Of a stretch of 64,000 bases of DNA, positions 8,650-18,243 are shown piece after piece. This DNA comes from Henriciella sp. (GTDB lineage Bacteria; Pseudomonadota; Alphaproteobacteria; Caulobacterales; Hyphomonadaceae). The translations under genes were made by a program, and so were the position numbers. The DNA is taken from assembly GCA_013213785.1 (NCBI GenBank), contig JABSPZ010000005.1, forward strand, positions 310,001 through 374,000. Direction: 5' to 3'. Numbering within the stretch: the first letter of the stretch is position 1; each line of letters starts with the position of its first letter. The notes below the pieces were generated by a model that saw only the letters and a list, made by a program, of their open reading frames with translations, did no database searches and was not told where the DNA came from.

Positions 8650-9924
8650 ATGAGCCGCGCAACCCCTTTCGGACAAGTTGAACGCACGCTCGCCTGGCGA
8701 TACTTGCGGGCGACTCGTGCGAATGGCGGGGTCTCCGTTGTTTCTATCGTTTCTTTCATTGGGATCCTGCTGGCAGTGATGGCCTTGATTGTCATCATGT
8801 CGGTGATGAGCGGGTTTCGAGCCACATTGCTCGATGCAATGCTCGGCGGGCAGGGGCACGTCTTTGTCTATACTCAGGACGAACCTGAAACGAGCGTTGA
8901 TCAACTGGTCCTAGAGATCGAGGCGCTCCCTGAAGTCGATCAAGCTATGCCGATCGTTGAACAGCAAGTGCTCGCAACAACGGATCGGCGGCAGAGTGGC
9001 GCAATTGTTCGCGGCGTTCGAGTTGAAGACTTAGACAATTTGCCATTTCTAGACGGCGGGGCGGACGCAGCTCGGGCATTCGGATTTGGGGAAGATAGAA
9101 ATGGCGGCGATGTTGTCATGGTCGGACGGTTTCTCGCAGCCGATCTCGGACTTTTTCCAGGGGACAAGATCACTTTGATCGCTCCAAACGGAATCAATAC
9201 GCCATTTGGGAATTCAAGCGCCCGAAAGAAAACCTATACGGTCGGCCAGTTTTTCCAGACAGGCAGCGTTGAACTCGACCAGCTCTATATCCTGATGCCA
9301 GTACAGCAGGCTCAGCTCTTCTTTGGCCGCAAAGGCGTCTACGACAAACTCGACTTGCGAATTCCAGATGCCATGACAACTGACCCAGCTGAAGCAGCTG
9401 TCCAGCGCGCAATAGACTACAGGTTCCCGATCCAAAGCTGGAAGGTTCAGCGTGAGGCTTACTTCAATGCCTTGAATACAGAGCGGTCCATGATGATGAT
9501 TATCATGTTGATCCTTATTGTGATCACCTCGCTAAACATCATTACTGGCGTGGTGATGCTGGTGAAGAATAAGACGAGCGACATCGCTATTCTACGGACA
9601 GTTGGAACCACGCGCGGCTCGGTCATGAGGGTCTTTCTGATGATCGGTGCGCTTCTTGGCCTAACCGGCGCTTTGATCGGAGCCGTCCTCGGCGTGATCA
9701 TGGTGATGAATATCAATACTATCATTGATGGGATTGGGTTCGTTTTGCAGCGCGATCTCTTCCCGCCGACGGTTTATGGATTGGATGGGCTGCCCGCTGT
9801 GTTGAATTGGGCTGAGGTGATCTTTGTCACGCTTTGGGCCATGGCAATGTCGATGCTCGTGACGATCTGGCCAGCCTGGGCTGCAGCACGTTTGGATCCT
9901 GTAGACGCGCTGAGGTTTGAGTGA
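8650..9924 (+). CDS. lolC: Lipoprotein-releasing ABC transporter, permease (LolC/LolE type)
   Basis: 424 residues. One membrane helix near the N-terminus (VSIVSFIGILLAVMALIVIMS), a periplasmic domain of about 230 residues, then three helices at the C-terminus (around 285-305, 325-355 and 385-405) give the MacB/FtsX-like layout. It extracts outer-membrane lipoproteins from the inner membrane for transfer to LolA. Only one permease gene is present beside lolD, so the complex may be a homodimer of a LolC/E hybrid; which of LolC or LolE it matches better cannot be judged here. Its TGA overlaps the ATG of lolD by one base. Confidence 0.93.
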   Translation: MSRATPFGQVERTLAWRYLRATRANGGVSVVSIVSFIGILLAVMALIVIMSVMSGFRATLLDAMLGGQGHVFVYTQDEPETSVDQLVLEIEALPEVDQAMPIVEQQVLATTDRRQSGAIVRGVRVEDLDNLPFLDGGADAARAFGFGEDRNGGDVVMVGRFLAADLGLFPGDKITLIAPNGINTPFGNSSARKKTYTVGQFFQTGSVELDQLYILMPVQQAQLFFGRKGVYDKLDLRIPDAMTTDPAEAAVQRAIDYRFPIQSWKVQREAYFNALNTERSMMMIIMLILIVITSLNIITGVVMLVKNKTSDIAILRTVGTTRGSVMRVFLMIGALLGLTGALIGAVLGVIMVMNINTIIDGIGFVLQRDLFPPTVYGLDGLPAVLNWAEVIFVTLWAMAMSMLVTIWPAWAAARLDPVDALRFE

Positions 9925-10613
9925 TGACCGCCGTGCTCGAACTTCGCAGCGTTGTCCGCCAATATAAGTCCGAAGGCGGTGTCCTCCGCGTATTGGAGGG
10001 GGCAGATCTAACCCTCAATCAGAGCGAACTGGTTGGCCTCATCGGACCATCAGGATCAGGCAAGTCAACCTTGCTGCATACGGCAGGGCTGCTCGAAAAG
10101 CCGGAAGGTGGCGAGGTCTATCTAGAGGGCGAGAACTGCATGGCTCTCAATGATGCAGGCCGCACGCGCTTGCGCCGTGAGAAGCTTGGCTTCGTCTATC
10201 AGTTCCATCATTTGCTGCCTGAATTCAACGCCCGAGATAATGTCGCCATGCCGCTTATGGTTGGCGGTATGAAACGGCGAGCGGCGCGTGAGAAAGCTGA
10301 AGCATTGCTGGCGGAAATGGGGCTGTCCGAGCGATTGACGCATCAACCTGGGCAGATGTCCGGCGGCGAGCAACAGCGTGTTGCGATCGCGCGCGCGCTC
10401 GTCAACGATCCACGCTTGGTGATTGCTGATGAACCGACCGGGAACCTTGATCCAGCGACAACCGAGCGGGTCTTTGAGAGCTTGATCCGAATGGCGCGCA
10501 GCGAAGGGGCGGCGGTCCTGGTCGCGACCCATAATATGGCGCTCACTCGGCATATGGACCGGGTCCTTACTTTGAAGGATGGGAAACTCACAGAATTTGT
10601 GAGCGAGGAATAA
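9924..10613 (+). CDS. lolD: Lipoprotein-releasing ABC transporter, ATPase
   Basis: 229 residues from the ATG at 9924; a GTG at 9921 in the same frame would add one residue, but the ATG that overlaps the upstream TGA is the natural coupled start. Walker A is GPSGSGKS (41-48), the signature is MSGGEQQR (145-152), Walker B is VIADEP with the D-loop GNLDP, and the switch His is in VATHN. It hydrolyses ATP to drive lipoprotein release through the LolC/E permease. The gene is followed by a 135-base gap that holds the dnaE control region. Confidence 0.96.
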   Translation: MTAVLELRSVVRQYKSEGGVLRVLEGADLTLNQSELVGLIGPSGSGKSTLLHTAGLLEKPEGGEVYLEGENCMALNDAGRTRLRREKLGFVYQFHHLLPEFNARDNVAMPLMVGGMKRRAAREKAEALLAEMGLSERLTHQPGQMSGGEQQRVAIARALVNDPRLVIADEPTGNLDPATTERVFESLIRMARSEGAAVLVATHNMALTRHMDRVLTLKDGKLTEFVSEE

Positions 10614-10614
10614 A

Positions 10615-10652
10615 GTTCTACTTTTGTTCCTTGGGCCTATCTGATACATACT
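10615..10652 (+). promoter_or_regulatory. LexA-type box overlapping a probable dnaE promoter
   Basis: GTTC (10615-10618), seven bases, GTTC (10626-10629): an exact match to the alphaproteobacterial LexA operator. Its right half lies within TTGTTC (10624-10629), a plausible -35, with CATACT (10647-10652) 17 bases on as a -10. Binding there would block RNA polymerase. It sits 120 bases before the dnaE start in the only sizeable gap after lolD. The operator match is direct; the promoter and the regulation are inferred. Confidence 0.55.
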
Positions 10653-10748
10653 CCCACGAAATAATAGAGGACAGCGCGCCCAGTCTGGTGGTGTGTGGGA
10701 ATCGGCGCAAACCGATTTACGTCCTTGGGTCTGGATCAGGAGTGCTTC

Positions 10749-13700
10749 GTGGGTCAAACGCCGTTTATCCATCTCGCTGTGCGAACATCGTTCTCGCTAC
10801 TAGAGAGCATGATCACCACCAAAGGGCTCACATCCTGGTGCAAAGACCAAGAAATGCCAGCGGTCGCGATTACCGACCGTAATAATCTATTCGGGGCCCT
10901 AGAGCTTTCTGAAAGTCTATCGGGAGCGGGCATTCAGCCAATCATGGCGGTGTGCTTTGATGTTACCGATGGTGCGCATCAGGAGACGATCACGCGGCTT
11001 TCACTCTACGCACAGAACAAGCAGGGCTATGAGCGCCTCATGGCGCTGTCCTCTTATGCCTATCTGGATGCTGAAGATGGTGTGCCGCGGATCCATAAGA
11101 AGTATCTCGAAGAAAAAACGGAAGGACTAATTGTCCTGATCGGTGGTGCGGAAGGGGACGTCGCGCGCTACCTTTTGAAGGGGAAAACCGCCGAAGCAAA
11201 AGCGGCTCTTGAGGTGCTGTCCGCGAATTTTCCAGGGCGCTGCTATGTAGAGATTACGCGCCACGGGTCGCCGGAAGAGATGCAAACTGAGCCAGGGCTA
11301 CTGGCGCTCGCTTATGAATTAGATCTTCCGATTGTGGCCACTCATGATGCCCGGTTCATGAAACCCGATGACGCGGAAGCGCATGACGCAATGATGTGCA
11401 TCGCAAACGGCGCATACCTGGGCCAAGAAGACCGGCCGCAAGTTGAGGCGCAGCAATACCTTAAAACCGAAGCCGAGATGCGAGAGCTGTTCGCGGACCT
11501 GCCAGAAGCAATCAATACGACCGCAGAGATTGCGCGCCGCTGTGGGATCCGTTCGACCAAACATGCGCCAATTCTACCGAACTTTGGTGACGGGTCGCGT
11601 TCAGAAATTGATGAGCTGAAACTGCAAGCCAAAGAGGGGCTGGAGGCGCGCCTCGCAGCGGCTCCTAAGCTGTACGCAGACCGAGACATCTATTTTGAGC
11701 GTCTTGATTATGAGCTCGGCATTATCGAAGGCATGGGCTTTCCAGGTTACTTCTTGATCGTTGCCGACTTCATCAAATGGGCGAAAGACCACGACATTCC
11801 GGTCGGACCCGGGCGGGGGTCTGGTGCGGGCTCGTTGGTGGCTTGGGTGCTAACAATTACGGATCTAGATCCACTTCGCTTTGACCTGCTGTTTGAGCGC
11901 TTCTTGAACCCGGAGCGGGTCTCGATGCCCGACTTCGATATCGACTTCTGCCAAGAACGCCGCGGCGAGGTTATTCGCTATGTCCGCGACAAGTATGGCT
12001 CAGAATCTGTCGCCATGATCATCACATTCGGAACACTGCAGGCGAAAGCTGTGGTTCGCGATGTTGGGCGGGTGATGCAGATGCCATATGGCCAGGTCGA
12101 CAGGCTTGCAAAACTGATCCCGTTCAATCCTGCTAAGCCGCCGAAACTCTCTGAAGCGATCGACGACGAACCCAAGTTTGACGAGGAAGTCAGCCGAGAC
12201 CCACGCGTCGGGGAGCTCCTGGATACCGCGTTGGCGCTAGAGGGCATGTACCGAAATGCCGGAACGCACGCGGCGGGCGTTGTGATCGGTGATCGGCCGC
12301 TCACAGAATTGGTGCCGCTCTATAATGATCCCCGAGCTGATCTGCCGGCGACGCAGTTCAATATGAAGTGGGCGGAATCAGCCGGTCTGGTAAAATTCGA
12401 CTTCCTTGGCCTTAAAACGCTCACCGTGATCGACCGCGCTCTGAAATTCATTCGGCGTGACGGCAAAGATGTCGGATCTGAGTGGTATAGTCTGGACGAT
12501 CCAGAGACTTATAAGCTCATGGCGTCTGGCGAGACGCTTGGTGTGTTCCAACTCGAAGGCCAGGGCATGCGTGATACGCTCCGCAAGGTTCGCCCGGGCA
12601 ATTTGGAAGACGTCATCGCGATTATTTCGCTCTATCGACCAGGCCCTATGGATAACATTCCGGTCTATGTGGCCGGGAAGGAAGACCCCAACACGATTAA
12701 GTATCAGCACCCGGATCTCGAGCCGATCCTGCAGGCGACATACGGCGTTCCTGTTTATCAGGAGCAGGTCATGCGGATGGCGCAGGAGATTGCCGGATAC
12801 TCTCTAGGAGAAGCCGACCTGCTTCGCCGCGCGATGGGTAAGAAGAAGCTCGAAGAAATGGTCGCGCAGCGTGAGCGCTTCTTGAAAGGCGCGAAGGAAC
12901 TCAAAAGCATCGAGGCGCCGCTCGCGAACGACATTTTCGATACGATGGAAAAGTTTGCGGGCTACGGGTTCAACAAATCCCACGCGGCGGCTTATGCGCT
13001 CATCGGCTATCACACCGCCTATTTGAAGCGCCACTTCCCGGTTGCCTTTCTCGCCGCGTCCATGAGTCTGGATCTGCACAATACGGACAAGCTCGCAGCC
13101 TTCTTCCAAGAGGCGAGACGTATGAAAATCCCGGTGGTGGCGCCTAATGTGAATGTTTCGACCGCTGATTTCGATGTCGATGGCGAGTCGATTGTGTATG
13201 CGCTCGGCGCCCTGAAAGGTGTTGGACCAGAAGCGATGAAGCATCTGGTTCAGGAGCGCAAAGCGAACGGCGACTATAAGTGTCTGCACGATCTCGCTGA
13301 GCGCGTGGACCCGAAAGACATCAATAAGAAGTGCTTTGAGCAACTGGCGAAAGCTGGCGGCTTTGATGCTTTGGAACCGAACCGAGCCAGGGTTTTGAAA
13401 TCGGCCCCGATGCTCGCGGCGAGCTGTGCGGCATCTGCCGAAGATCGAGCAGGCGGGCAGGGTGGTCTGTTCGGTGAGGCTGAACCAGCCATGCGCGCGG
13501 ACCTCCCGAAAGCGGCTGCCTGGAACATGCAGGAAAAGCTCGATCAAGAGTTCGCAGCTATCGGCTTCTATTTCTCTGGACATCCGCTCGATGACATTAT
13601 CGATAGTCTGGAAGAGGGCCGAATTACATACGCGATGAATATTGCGGACAGTGCCGTCGATGGCAGGCCCATGGAACTGATCGGTGTTGTGCGTCGCCGG

Positions 13701-14168
13701 GTTGAGAAACCCGCACGCAATGGCGGTAAATTCGCGTTCCTGACCCTATCTGACCCGACGGGCGAAGTTGAATTGATGGTGATGCCTGAATTGTTGGCGG
13801 ATATGCGAGAGCAGTTAGAGCCCGGCGCCGCCGTGGTCATCCTCACTGAGGTGCGTCGGCGCGATGAAGAAATTCGTCTCTCTGCGCGACGCGTTCAGCC
13901 GATAGAACAGGCTCGGATCGCCAAGAAAGCGCCCGCGCTTTCTGTGAAACTTGAAAAAGGGGCGGATCTGACCGGGCTCGCGGCGATTGCAGCCAGACTA
14001 AAAGGCGCCTCCGGGCAGGATCGCGGTGAAATCTTCGTACGAATGCCGATTGATGATGGGCGCGTTGTTACGCTGCGCCTGCCAGATACATACCCAACCG
14101 GCATTGAAGCCTTGAGGGCGTTGAAGACAGCGCCAGGTGTTGCAAGGGTCGACCACGAAGCGGCTTAG
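10749..14168 (+). CDS. dnaE: DNA polymerase III alpha subunit (replicative, DnaE1 type)
   Basis: 1139 residues from the GTG at 10749, chosen because AGGAG (10738-10742) lies six bases upstream and because the family N-terminus (FIHLAVRTSFSLLESM) follows at once. The frame extends to a GTG at 10695, but that stretch has no family look. Domains in order: PHP (about 5-280), the C-family polymerase core with catalytic D395, D397 and D399 in MPDFDIDF, finger and beta-binding regions, a helix-hairpin-helix region, and an OB fold near 970-1050. It synthesises the chromosome as part of the replisome. Length and start sequence fit DnaE1 and not the mutagenic DnaE2/ImuC. A LexA-type box lies over its probable promoter. 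Confidence 0.96.
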   Translation: MGQTPFIHLAVRTSFSLLESMITTKGLTSWCKDQEMPAVAITDRNNLFGALELSESLSGAGIQPIMAVCFDVTDGAHQETITRLSLYAQNKQGYERLMALSSYAYLDAEDGVPRIHKKYLEEKTEGLIVLIGGAEGDVARYLLKGKTAEAKAALEVLSANFPGRCYVEITRHGSPEEMQTEPGLLALAYELDLPIVATHDARFMKPDDAEAHDAMMCIANGAYLGQEDRPQVEAQQYLKTEAEMRELFADLPEAINTTAEIARRCGIRSTKHAPILPNFGDGSRSEIDELKLQAKEGLEARLAAAPKLYADRDIYFERLDYELGIIEGMGFPGYFLIVADFIKWAKDHDIPVGPGRGSGAGSLVAWVLTITDLDPLRFDLLFERFLNPERVSMPDFDIDFCQERRGEVIRYVRDKYGSESVAMIITFGTLQAKAVVRDVGRVMQMPYGQVDRLAKLIPFNPAKPPKLSEAIDDEPKFDEEVSRDPRVGELLDTALALEGMYRNAGTHAAGVVIGDRPLTELVPLYNDPRADLPATQFNMKWAESAGLVKFDFLGLKTLTVIDRALKFIRRDGKDVGSEWYSLDDPETYKLMASGETLGVFQLEGQGMRDTLRKVRPGNLEDVIAIISLYRPGPMDNIPVYVAGKEDPNTIKYQHPDLEPILQATYGVPVYQEQVMRMAQEIAGYSLGEADLLRRAMGKKKLEEMVAQRERFLKGAKELKSIEAPLANDIFDTMEKFAGYGFNKSHAAAYALIGYHTAYLKRHFPVAFLAASMSLDLHNTDKLAAFFQEARRMKIPVVAPNVNVSTADFDVDGESIVYALGALKGVGPEAMKHLVQERKANGDYKCLHDLAERVDPKDINKKCFEQLAKAGGFDALEPNRARVLKSAPMLAASCAASAEDRAGGQGGLFGEAEPAMRADLPKAAAWNMQEKLDQEFAAIGFYFSGHPLDDIIDSLEEGRITYAMNIADSAVDGRPMELIGVVRRRVEKPARNGGKFAFLTLSDPTGEVELMVMPELLADMREQLEPGAAVVILTEVRRRDEEIRLSARRVQPIEQARIAKKAPALSVKLEKGADLTGLAAIAARLKGASGQDRGEIFVRMPIDDGRVVTLRLPDTYPTGIEALRALKTAPGVARVDHEAA

Positions 14169-14192
14169 TCCGCGGACGCCTGATCTCAGTGG

Positions 14193-14220
14193 TTGCACTG
14201 CAGCGTTATTCATGTATAGA
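14193..14220 (+). promoter_or_regulatory. Probable rpsB promoter
   Basis: TTGCAC (14193-14198), 16-base spacer, TATAGA (14215-14220). It precedes rpsB by about 100 bases. The leader holds a CCTC-ATGT-GAGG hairpin and a CCGG-TCAA-CCGG hairpin (14291-14302) directly before the ribosome site AAGGAA. That leaves room for the autoregulation known for rpsB leaders in other bacteria, but no specific S2-binding structure was identified. Confidence 0.5.
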
Positions 14221-14317
14221 CGCGCGCAACAACCCCCGATGCGTGGTCCTCCCGGTGTCGGTCCTCATGTGAGGCTCGATAGGGATCATGCCGGTCAACC
14301 GGATAAGGAAAATTAAG

Positions 14318-15151
14318 ATGGCTCTGCCTGATTTCACAATGCGTGAACTGCTCGAAGCTGGCGTTCACTTTGGTCACCAAACACACCGTTGGAACCCTAA
14401 GATGAAGCAGTTCATCTACGGTGCGCGTTCTGGCATTCACATTATGGACCTGTCTAAGTCTGTGCCGCTTTTGCACCAGGCATTGGTCAAGGTTCGTGAC
14501 ACTGTTTCTAAAGGCGGCCGTGTCCTTTTCGTGGGTACGAAGCGTCAGGCGTCTCAGCCTGTTGCTGAAGCAGCGCAGCGTTGCGCGCAGTACTACATGA
14601 ACCACCGCTGGCTCGGCGGAACGCTGACCAACTGGTCAACCGTTTCAAACTCGATCAAGCGCCTGCGTGAGCTCGAAGAAACATTATCTGGTAAAGAGCA
14701 GTCGGGTCTGACCAAGAAAGAGCTCCTGAACCTCGAGCGCGATCGTGAGAAGTTGGATAAAGCGCTTGGTGGTATCGCGAACATGGGCGGCCTGCCGGAC
14801 CTGATCTTCGTGATCGATACGAACAAGGAAGCGATCGCGATTAAAGAAGCTCGCAAACTGGGCATCCCAGTTGTTGCTGTTGTTGATACAAATTGTGACC
14901 CGGACGACGCCGATTTCGCGTTCCCAGGAAACGACGACGCAGCCCGCGCGATTTCGCTTTACTGTAACTTGGTTGCCGACGCTGTCCTAGACGGCCTTGC
15001 CGAATCGTCTGCAGGGCTCGGCATCGATTTGGGCGAAGCCGAAGATATTGAAGCCTTGGTAGAAGCTGATGTCGCCGCTGCGGAAGCAGCTGAGACCGAA
15101 GCTGAGACCGAAGAAACCGCTAAAGTCGAAGAAGATAAGACTGAAGCATAA
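14318..15151 (+). CDS. rpsB: 30S ribosomal protein S2
   Basis: 277 residues from the ATG at 14318 behind AAGGAA; the frame opens earlier at 14288, but the family starts with [21 protein letters not shown]2 joins the small subunit late and helps to hold S1. The core matches throughout ([46 protein letters not shown]). After about residue 245 comes a low-complexity tail of Glu, Ala and Thr encoded partly by a short direct repeat (GCTGAGACCGAA twice near 15089-15112). It is followed by tsf with a 33-base gap, as in most bacteria. Confidence 0.98.
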   Translation: MALPDFTMRELLEAGVHFGHQTHRWNPKMKQFIYGARSGIHIMDLSKSVPLLHQALVKVRDTVSKGGRVLFVGTKRQASQPVAEAAQRCAQYYMNHRWLGGTLTNWSTVSNSIKRLRELEETLSGKEQSGLTKKELLNLERDREKLDKALGGIANMGGLPDLIFVIDTNKEAIAIKEARKLGIPVVAVVDTNCDPDDADFAFPGNDDAARAISLYCNLVADAVLDGLAESSAGLGIDLGEAEDIEALVEADVAAAEAAETEAETEETAKVEEDKTEA

Positions 15152-15184
15152 CCACCACTGGGTTTGAACAGAAGGACGACTAGG

Positions 15185-16084
15185 ATGGCTCAGATTACTG
15201 CTGCCCTCGTTAAGCAACTGCGCGATAAGACTGGCGCAGGCATGATGGACGCGAAAAAAGCGCTGGTCGAAAATGATGGCGATGTTGAAGCCGCCGTCGA
15301 TTGGCTGCGTGCGAAAGGCCTGTCTAAGGCCGCGAAAAAGTCTGGCCGCACAGCTGCGGACGGTCTGGTTTCAGCTGTTGTCTCTGACGACGGTAAAATT
15401 GGATCTGTCGTTGAGTTGAATGCGGAGACTGACTTTGTTGCCCGGAACGAGACGTTCCAAGGCGCTCTGTCTGACATCGCGAAGCTCGCGCTGACCACTG
15501 AAGGAACAACTGAGGCTGTTAAGTCTGCAGCGGCTCCGGATGGCGACGGCACCGTCGAAGATATGATCAAGCGTCTTGTCGGTACGATCGGCGAGAACAT
15601 GACTTTGCGCCGTGCGGCTCAGATCAAAGCTGACTCAGTAGCGGCTTACATCCACAGCGCTGAAGCGCCTGGCATGGGTAAGATTGGCGTTCTCGTCGGT
15701 CTGAACGGTTCTGGCGATCTGGCTGAAGCAGGTAAGAAAGTTGCTATGCACGTTGCAGCGACATCTCCTGCATCCGCAACAGTTGCTGATCTTGATCAAG
15801 AGCTGGTCGCTCGCGAAAAGCAAGTTCTCACAGAACAAGCAGAGCAAAGCGGCAAGCCTGCAAACGTCATCGAGAAGATGATCGAAGGTCGGATCAAGAA
15901 ATACTACAAAGAAGTCGTTCTGGTCGAGCAGCAGTTCGTGATGAACCCAGATCAAACTGTTGGTCAGTTCATCACAGACAGCGGCGCAGAGCTCGCTGGT
16001 TTTGTGATGTTCAAGCTCGGCGACGGCATTGAGAAAGCTGAAGACAACTTCGCAGAAGAAGTTGCCTCAATGACAAAGGCGTAA
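15185..16084 (+). CDS. tsf: Elongation factor Ts
   Basis: 299 residues from the ATG at 15185; the upstream extension to 15164 lacks the conserved start MAQITAALVKQLRDKTGAG. It exchanges GDP for GTP on EF-Tu. The N-terminal UBA-like domain (LRDKTGAGMMDAKKAL) and the EF-Tu-contact signature TDFVARNE (about 85) are both present, followed by two core subdomains. It is co-transcribed with rpsB and ends at a strong terminator. Confidence 0.98.
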   Translation: MAQITAALVKQLRDKTGAGMMDAKKALVENDGDVEAAVDWLRAKGLSKAAKKSGRTAADGLVSAVVSDDGKIGSVVELNAETDFVARNETFQGALSDIAKLALTTEGTTEAVKSAAAPDGDGTVEDMIKRLVGTIGENMTLRRAAQIKADSVAAYIHSAEAPGMGKIGVLVGLNGSGDLAEAGKKVAMHVAATSPASATVADLDQELVAREKQVLTEQAEQSGKPANVIEKMIEGRIKKYYKEVVLVEQQFVMNPDQTVGQFITDSGAELAGFVMFKLGDGIEKAEDNFAEEVASMTKA

Positions 16085-16111
16085 AGCCTTCAAAAAATAA
16101 GTGCTATTAGG

Positions 16112-16148
16112 TCCCGGCCACCGATGACAGGTGGCCGGGAATCTTTTA
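16112..16148 (+). terminator. Intrinsic terminator after tsf
   Basis: An 11-bp perfect stem (TCCCGGCCACC at 16112-16122 with GGTGGCCGGGA at 16130-16140, 7-base loop) followed by ATCTTTTA. It separates rpsB-tsf from pyrH and the genes behind it, which then need read-through or their own promoter in 16141-16176. Confidence 0.85.
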
Positions 16149-16176
16149 TGGGCTCTTGAACAACGGGAGACGCAGA

Positions 16177-16911
16177 ATGCCAGGTGAAACCGAAGCCGCG
16201 AATGGCTTGCAATACAAACGCGTGCTCTTGAAGATTTCGGGAGAGGCCTTGATGGGCCCAACCGATTACGGAATCCACATGCCAACCTGTCTTGGCTTCG
16301 CTCAAGAGATTGCTGCAGCACGCGAGTTAGGCGTTGAAATCTGTCTTGTCATCGGTGGTGGGAATATATTCCGCGGGATGAAGGGTGCGGCTCAAGGCAT
16401 GGAGCGCTCTCAGGCAGACTCGATGGGCATGCTCGCGACGATTATGAATGCGTTGGGGATGCAAAGCGCGCTTGAGTCAATCGGCGTCCAAACCCGCGTG
16501 CAGTCCGGTATTCGCATGGACGAGATTTGCGAGCCTTTTATCCGTCGCCGCGCAATTCGGCATATGGAGAAGGGGCGAGTTGTCATTTTCGCGGCTGGAA
16601 CGGGTAACCCGTACTTCACAACCGATACAGGCGCCGCCTTGCGCGCCGCAGAGATGCACTGCGATGCGATGATGAAGGGCACACAGGTTGATGGCGTCTA
16701 TTCAGCCGATCCTAAAACAGATCCCTCTGCCGAGCGTTATGATCACCTCACTTACCAAGACGTTCTGGCGCGTGATCTCCGGGTTATGGATGCATCTGCG
16801 GTCAGCCTGATGCGTGACACGAACATACCAATTGTGGTTTTCTCCTTGCACAACAAAGGAGCGCTGCAAGATGTGCTAACCGGTAAAGGCCCGAGCACAG
16901 TTATCTCCTGA
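16177..16911 (+). CDS. pyrH: Uridylate kinase
   Basis: 244 residues from the ATG at 16177, which has GGGAGA six bases upstream; a TTG at 16156 would extend it without support. The enzyme makes UDP from UMP and supplies nucleotide sugar and RNA synthesis. Motifs of the amino acid kinase fold are clear: [15 protein letters not shown] near the start, [10 protein letters not shown], and [19 protein letters not shown] in the nucleotide site. It is followed after 15 bases by frr, as is usual. Confidence 0.97.
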   Translation: MPGETEAANGLQYKRVLLKISGEALMGPTDYGIHMPTCLGFAQEIAAARELGVEICLVIGGGNIFRGMKGAAQGMERSQADSMGMLATIMNALGMQSALESIGVQTRVQSGIRMDEICEPFIRRRAIRHMEKGRVVIFAAGTGNPYFTTDTGAALRAAEMHCDAMMKGTQVDGVYSADPKTDPSAERYDHLTYQDVLARDLRVMDASAVSLMRDTNIPIVVFSLHNKGALQDVLTGKGPSTVIS

Positions 16912-16926
16912 TCTTGAGGAACCAAA

Positions 16927-17481
16927 ATGAGTTACGATAAAAAAGACCTCGAACGCCGTATGGAAGGCGCGATTAGTTCACTTCAGACTGAGCTTCAGGG
17001 ACTGCGTACTGGCCGGGCATCGGTCAATCTCCTCGATAGCGTGCAAGTCGCCGCCTATGGCTCGAACATGCCGCTTAACCAAGTTGGCTCTGTGTCTGTC
17101 ATGGACGCGCGTATGATCGCGGTGAATGTCTGGGACAAAGGGTTGGTTGGCGCCACGGACAAAGCCATTCGAGAGTCTGGCCTCGGTCTAAATCCGGTTG
17201 TGGATGGCCAAACGCTGCGCATTCCTATTCCACCATTGAACGAAGAACGCCGTGTCGAACTGACCAAGGTCGCTGGAAAATATGCAGAGGCCGCCCGGGT
17301 TGCCGTTCGCAATGTACGAAGAGACGGCATGGACGCGCTCAAGAAGATGGAAAAGGATGGAGACATCAGTGAGGATGAACAGCGTTCGCTCTCAGATGAG
17401 GTCCAAAAACTTACCGATAGTTTTGTCGGGAAAGTCGATGAGGCGCTGAAGAATAAAGAAGCGGAGATCATGCAAGTTTGA
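16927..17481 (+). CDS. frr: Ribosome recycling factor
   Basis: 184 residues, normal for the family. It splits the post-termination ribosome with EF-G. The family sequence is clear over its length ([53 protein letters not shown]). It starts at ATG 16927 behind a GAGGA site. Its TGA is overlapped by the TTG start of uppS. Confidence 0.97.
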   Translation: MSYDKKDLERRMEGAISSLQTELQGLRTGRASVNLLDSVQVAAYGSNMPLNQVGSVSVMDARMIAVNVWDKGLVGATDKAIRESGLGLNPVVDGQTLRIPIPPLNEERRVELTKVAGKYAEAARVAVRNVRRDGMDALKKMEKDGDISEDEQRSLSDEVQKLTDSFVGKVDEALKNKEAEIMQV

Positions 17482-18242
17482 CCTCTGCGCCTTCAGCTGC
17501 CCAGACTGGAAATGGTGGCCCTGCCACAGAAGAGTTTCCGGATCACATTGCCATCATCATGGATGGCAATGGGCGCTGGGCTAACGGCCGAGGGTTGCCG
17601 CGGGCGGTTGGGCATGAACGCGGTGTAGAAGCGCTTCGCAGAACCGTTGAGGCGGCGCAAGAAATCGGCCTTAAAACCCTGACAGTGTATTCCTTCTCGA
17701 CTGAAAACTGGCGTCGTCCGGTCTCGGAAGTAAACGCGCTCTTCGGTTTGCTAAAGGCCTATGTGAAGCGCGATCTAAATCGTCTGGCGCAGGAGGGGGT
17801 GAAGATCCGTATCCTGGGAACGCGACAGGGCTTGCCAGATGACATTCTAGAATTGGTCAAACGCGCGGAAGACCGTACCGCGGACAATGACGCCTTCAAT
17901 CTTTGTATCGCCTTTAACTATGGTGGGCGTGAAGAAGTGCTCAGAGCTGCAAAAGCGATGGCGAGCGCTGTTGAAGAGGGACGCACGTCGGCGTCTGAAG
18001 TCGACGAAGCAGCCTTCTCAGAATTTCTTGATACCGGCGGATTGCCCGATCCGGACATCCTTATCCGGACCAGTGGCGAGTATCGCCTGAGCAACTTTCT
18101 GATCTGGCAAGCTGCGTATGCAGAGCTCGTGTTCATGGACGTGCTTTGGCCCGATTTCGGCAAGCACCACTTGCTCGAAGCCGTTGAAACTTATCGCAAG
18201 CGCGAGCGCCGATTTGGTGGTTTGTCGTCTGGAGCCGCATAA
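17478..18242 (+). CDS. uppS: Isoprenyl (undecaprenyl diphosphate) transferase
   Basis: 254 residues. The first in-frame start is a TTG at 17478 that overlaps the frr stop (TTGA); no later ATG leaves enough sequence before the conserved [13 protein letters not shown], so coupling from frr is the likely mode of initiation. The catalytic Asp is D29. Other family blocks are [13 protein letters not shown] and [27 protein letters not shown] with the diphosphate-binding arginines. It builds the C55 lipid carrier for peptidoglycan and O-antigen, using precursors to which dxr, three genes on, is committed. Confidence 0.96.
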   Translation: MTSAPSAAQTGNGGPATEEFPDHIAIIMDGNGRWANGRGLPRAVGHERGVEALRRTVEAAQEIGLKTLTVYSFSTENWRRPVSEVNALFGLLKAYVKRDLNRLAQEGVKIRILGTRQGLPDDILELVKRAEDRTADNDAFNLCIAFNYGGREEVLRAAKAMASAVEEGRTSASEVDEAAFSEFLDTGGLPDPDILIRTSGEYRLSNFLIWQAAYAELVFMDVLWPDFGKHHLLEAVETYRKRERRFGGLSSGAA

Positions 18243-18243
18243 C

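Noticed and set aside
10122-10772. A 216-residue open frame on the minus strand over lolD and the dnaE control region
   Set aside because: Antisense to lolD; no ribosome site or family pattern.
12804-13583. A 259-residue open frame on the minus strand
   Set aside because: Antisense to dnaE and without any recognisable motif.
15089-15112. Short direct repeat in the 3' end of rpsB
   Set aside because: It encodes the low-complexity acidic tail of S2, a region that varies in length; no sign of a mobile or regulatory role.
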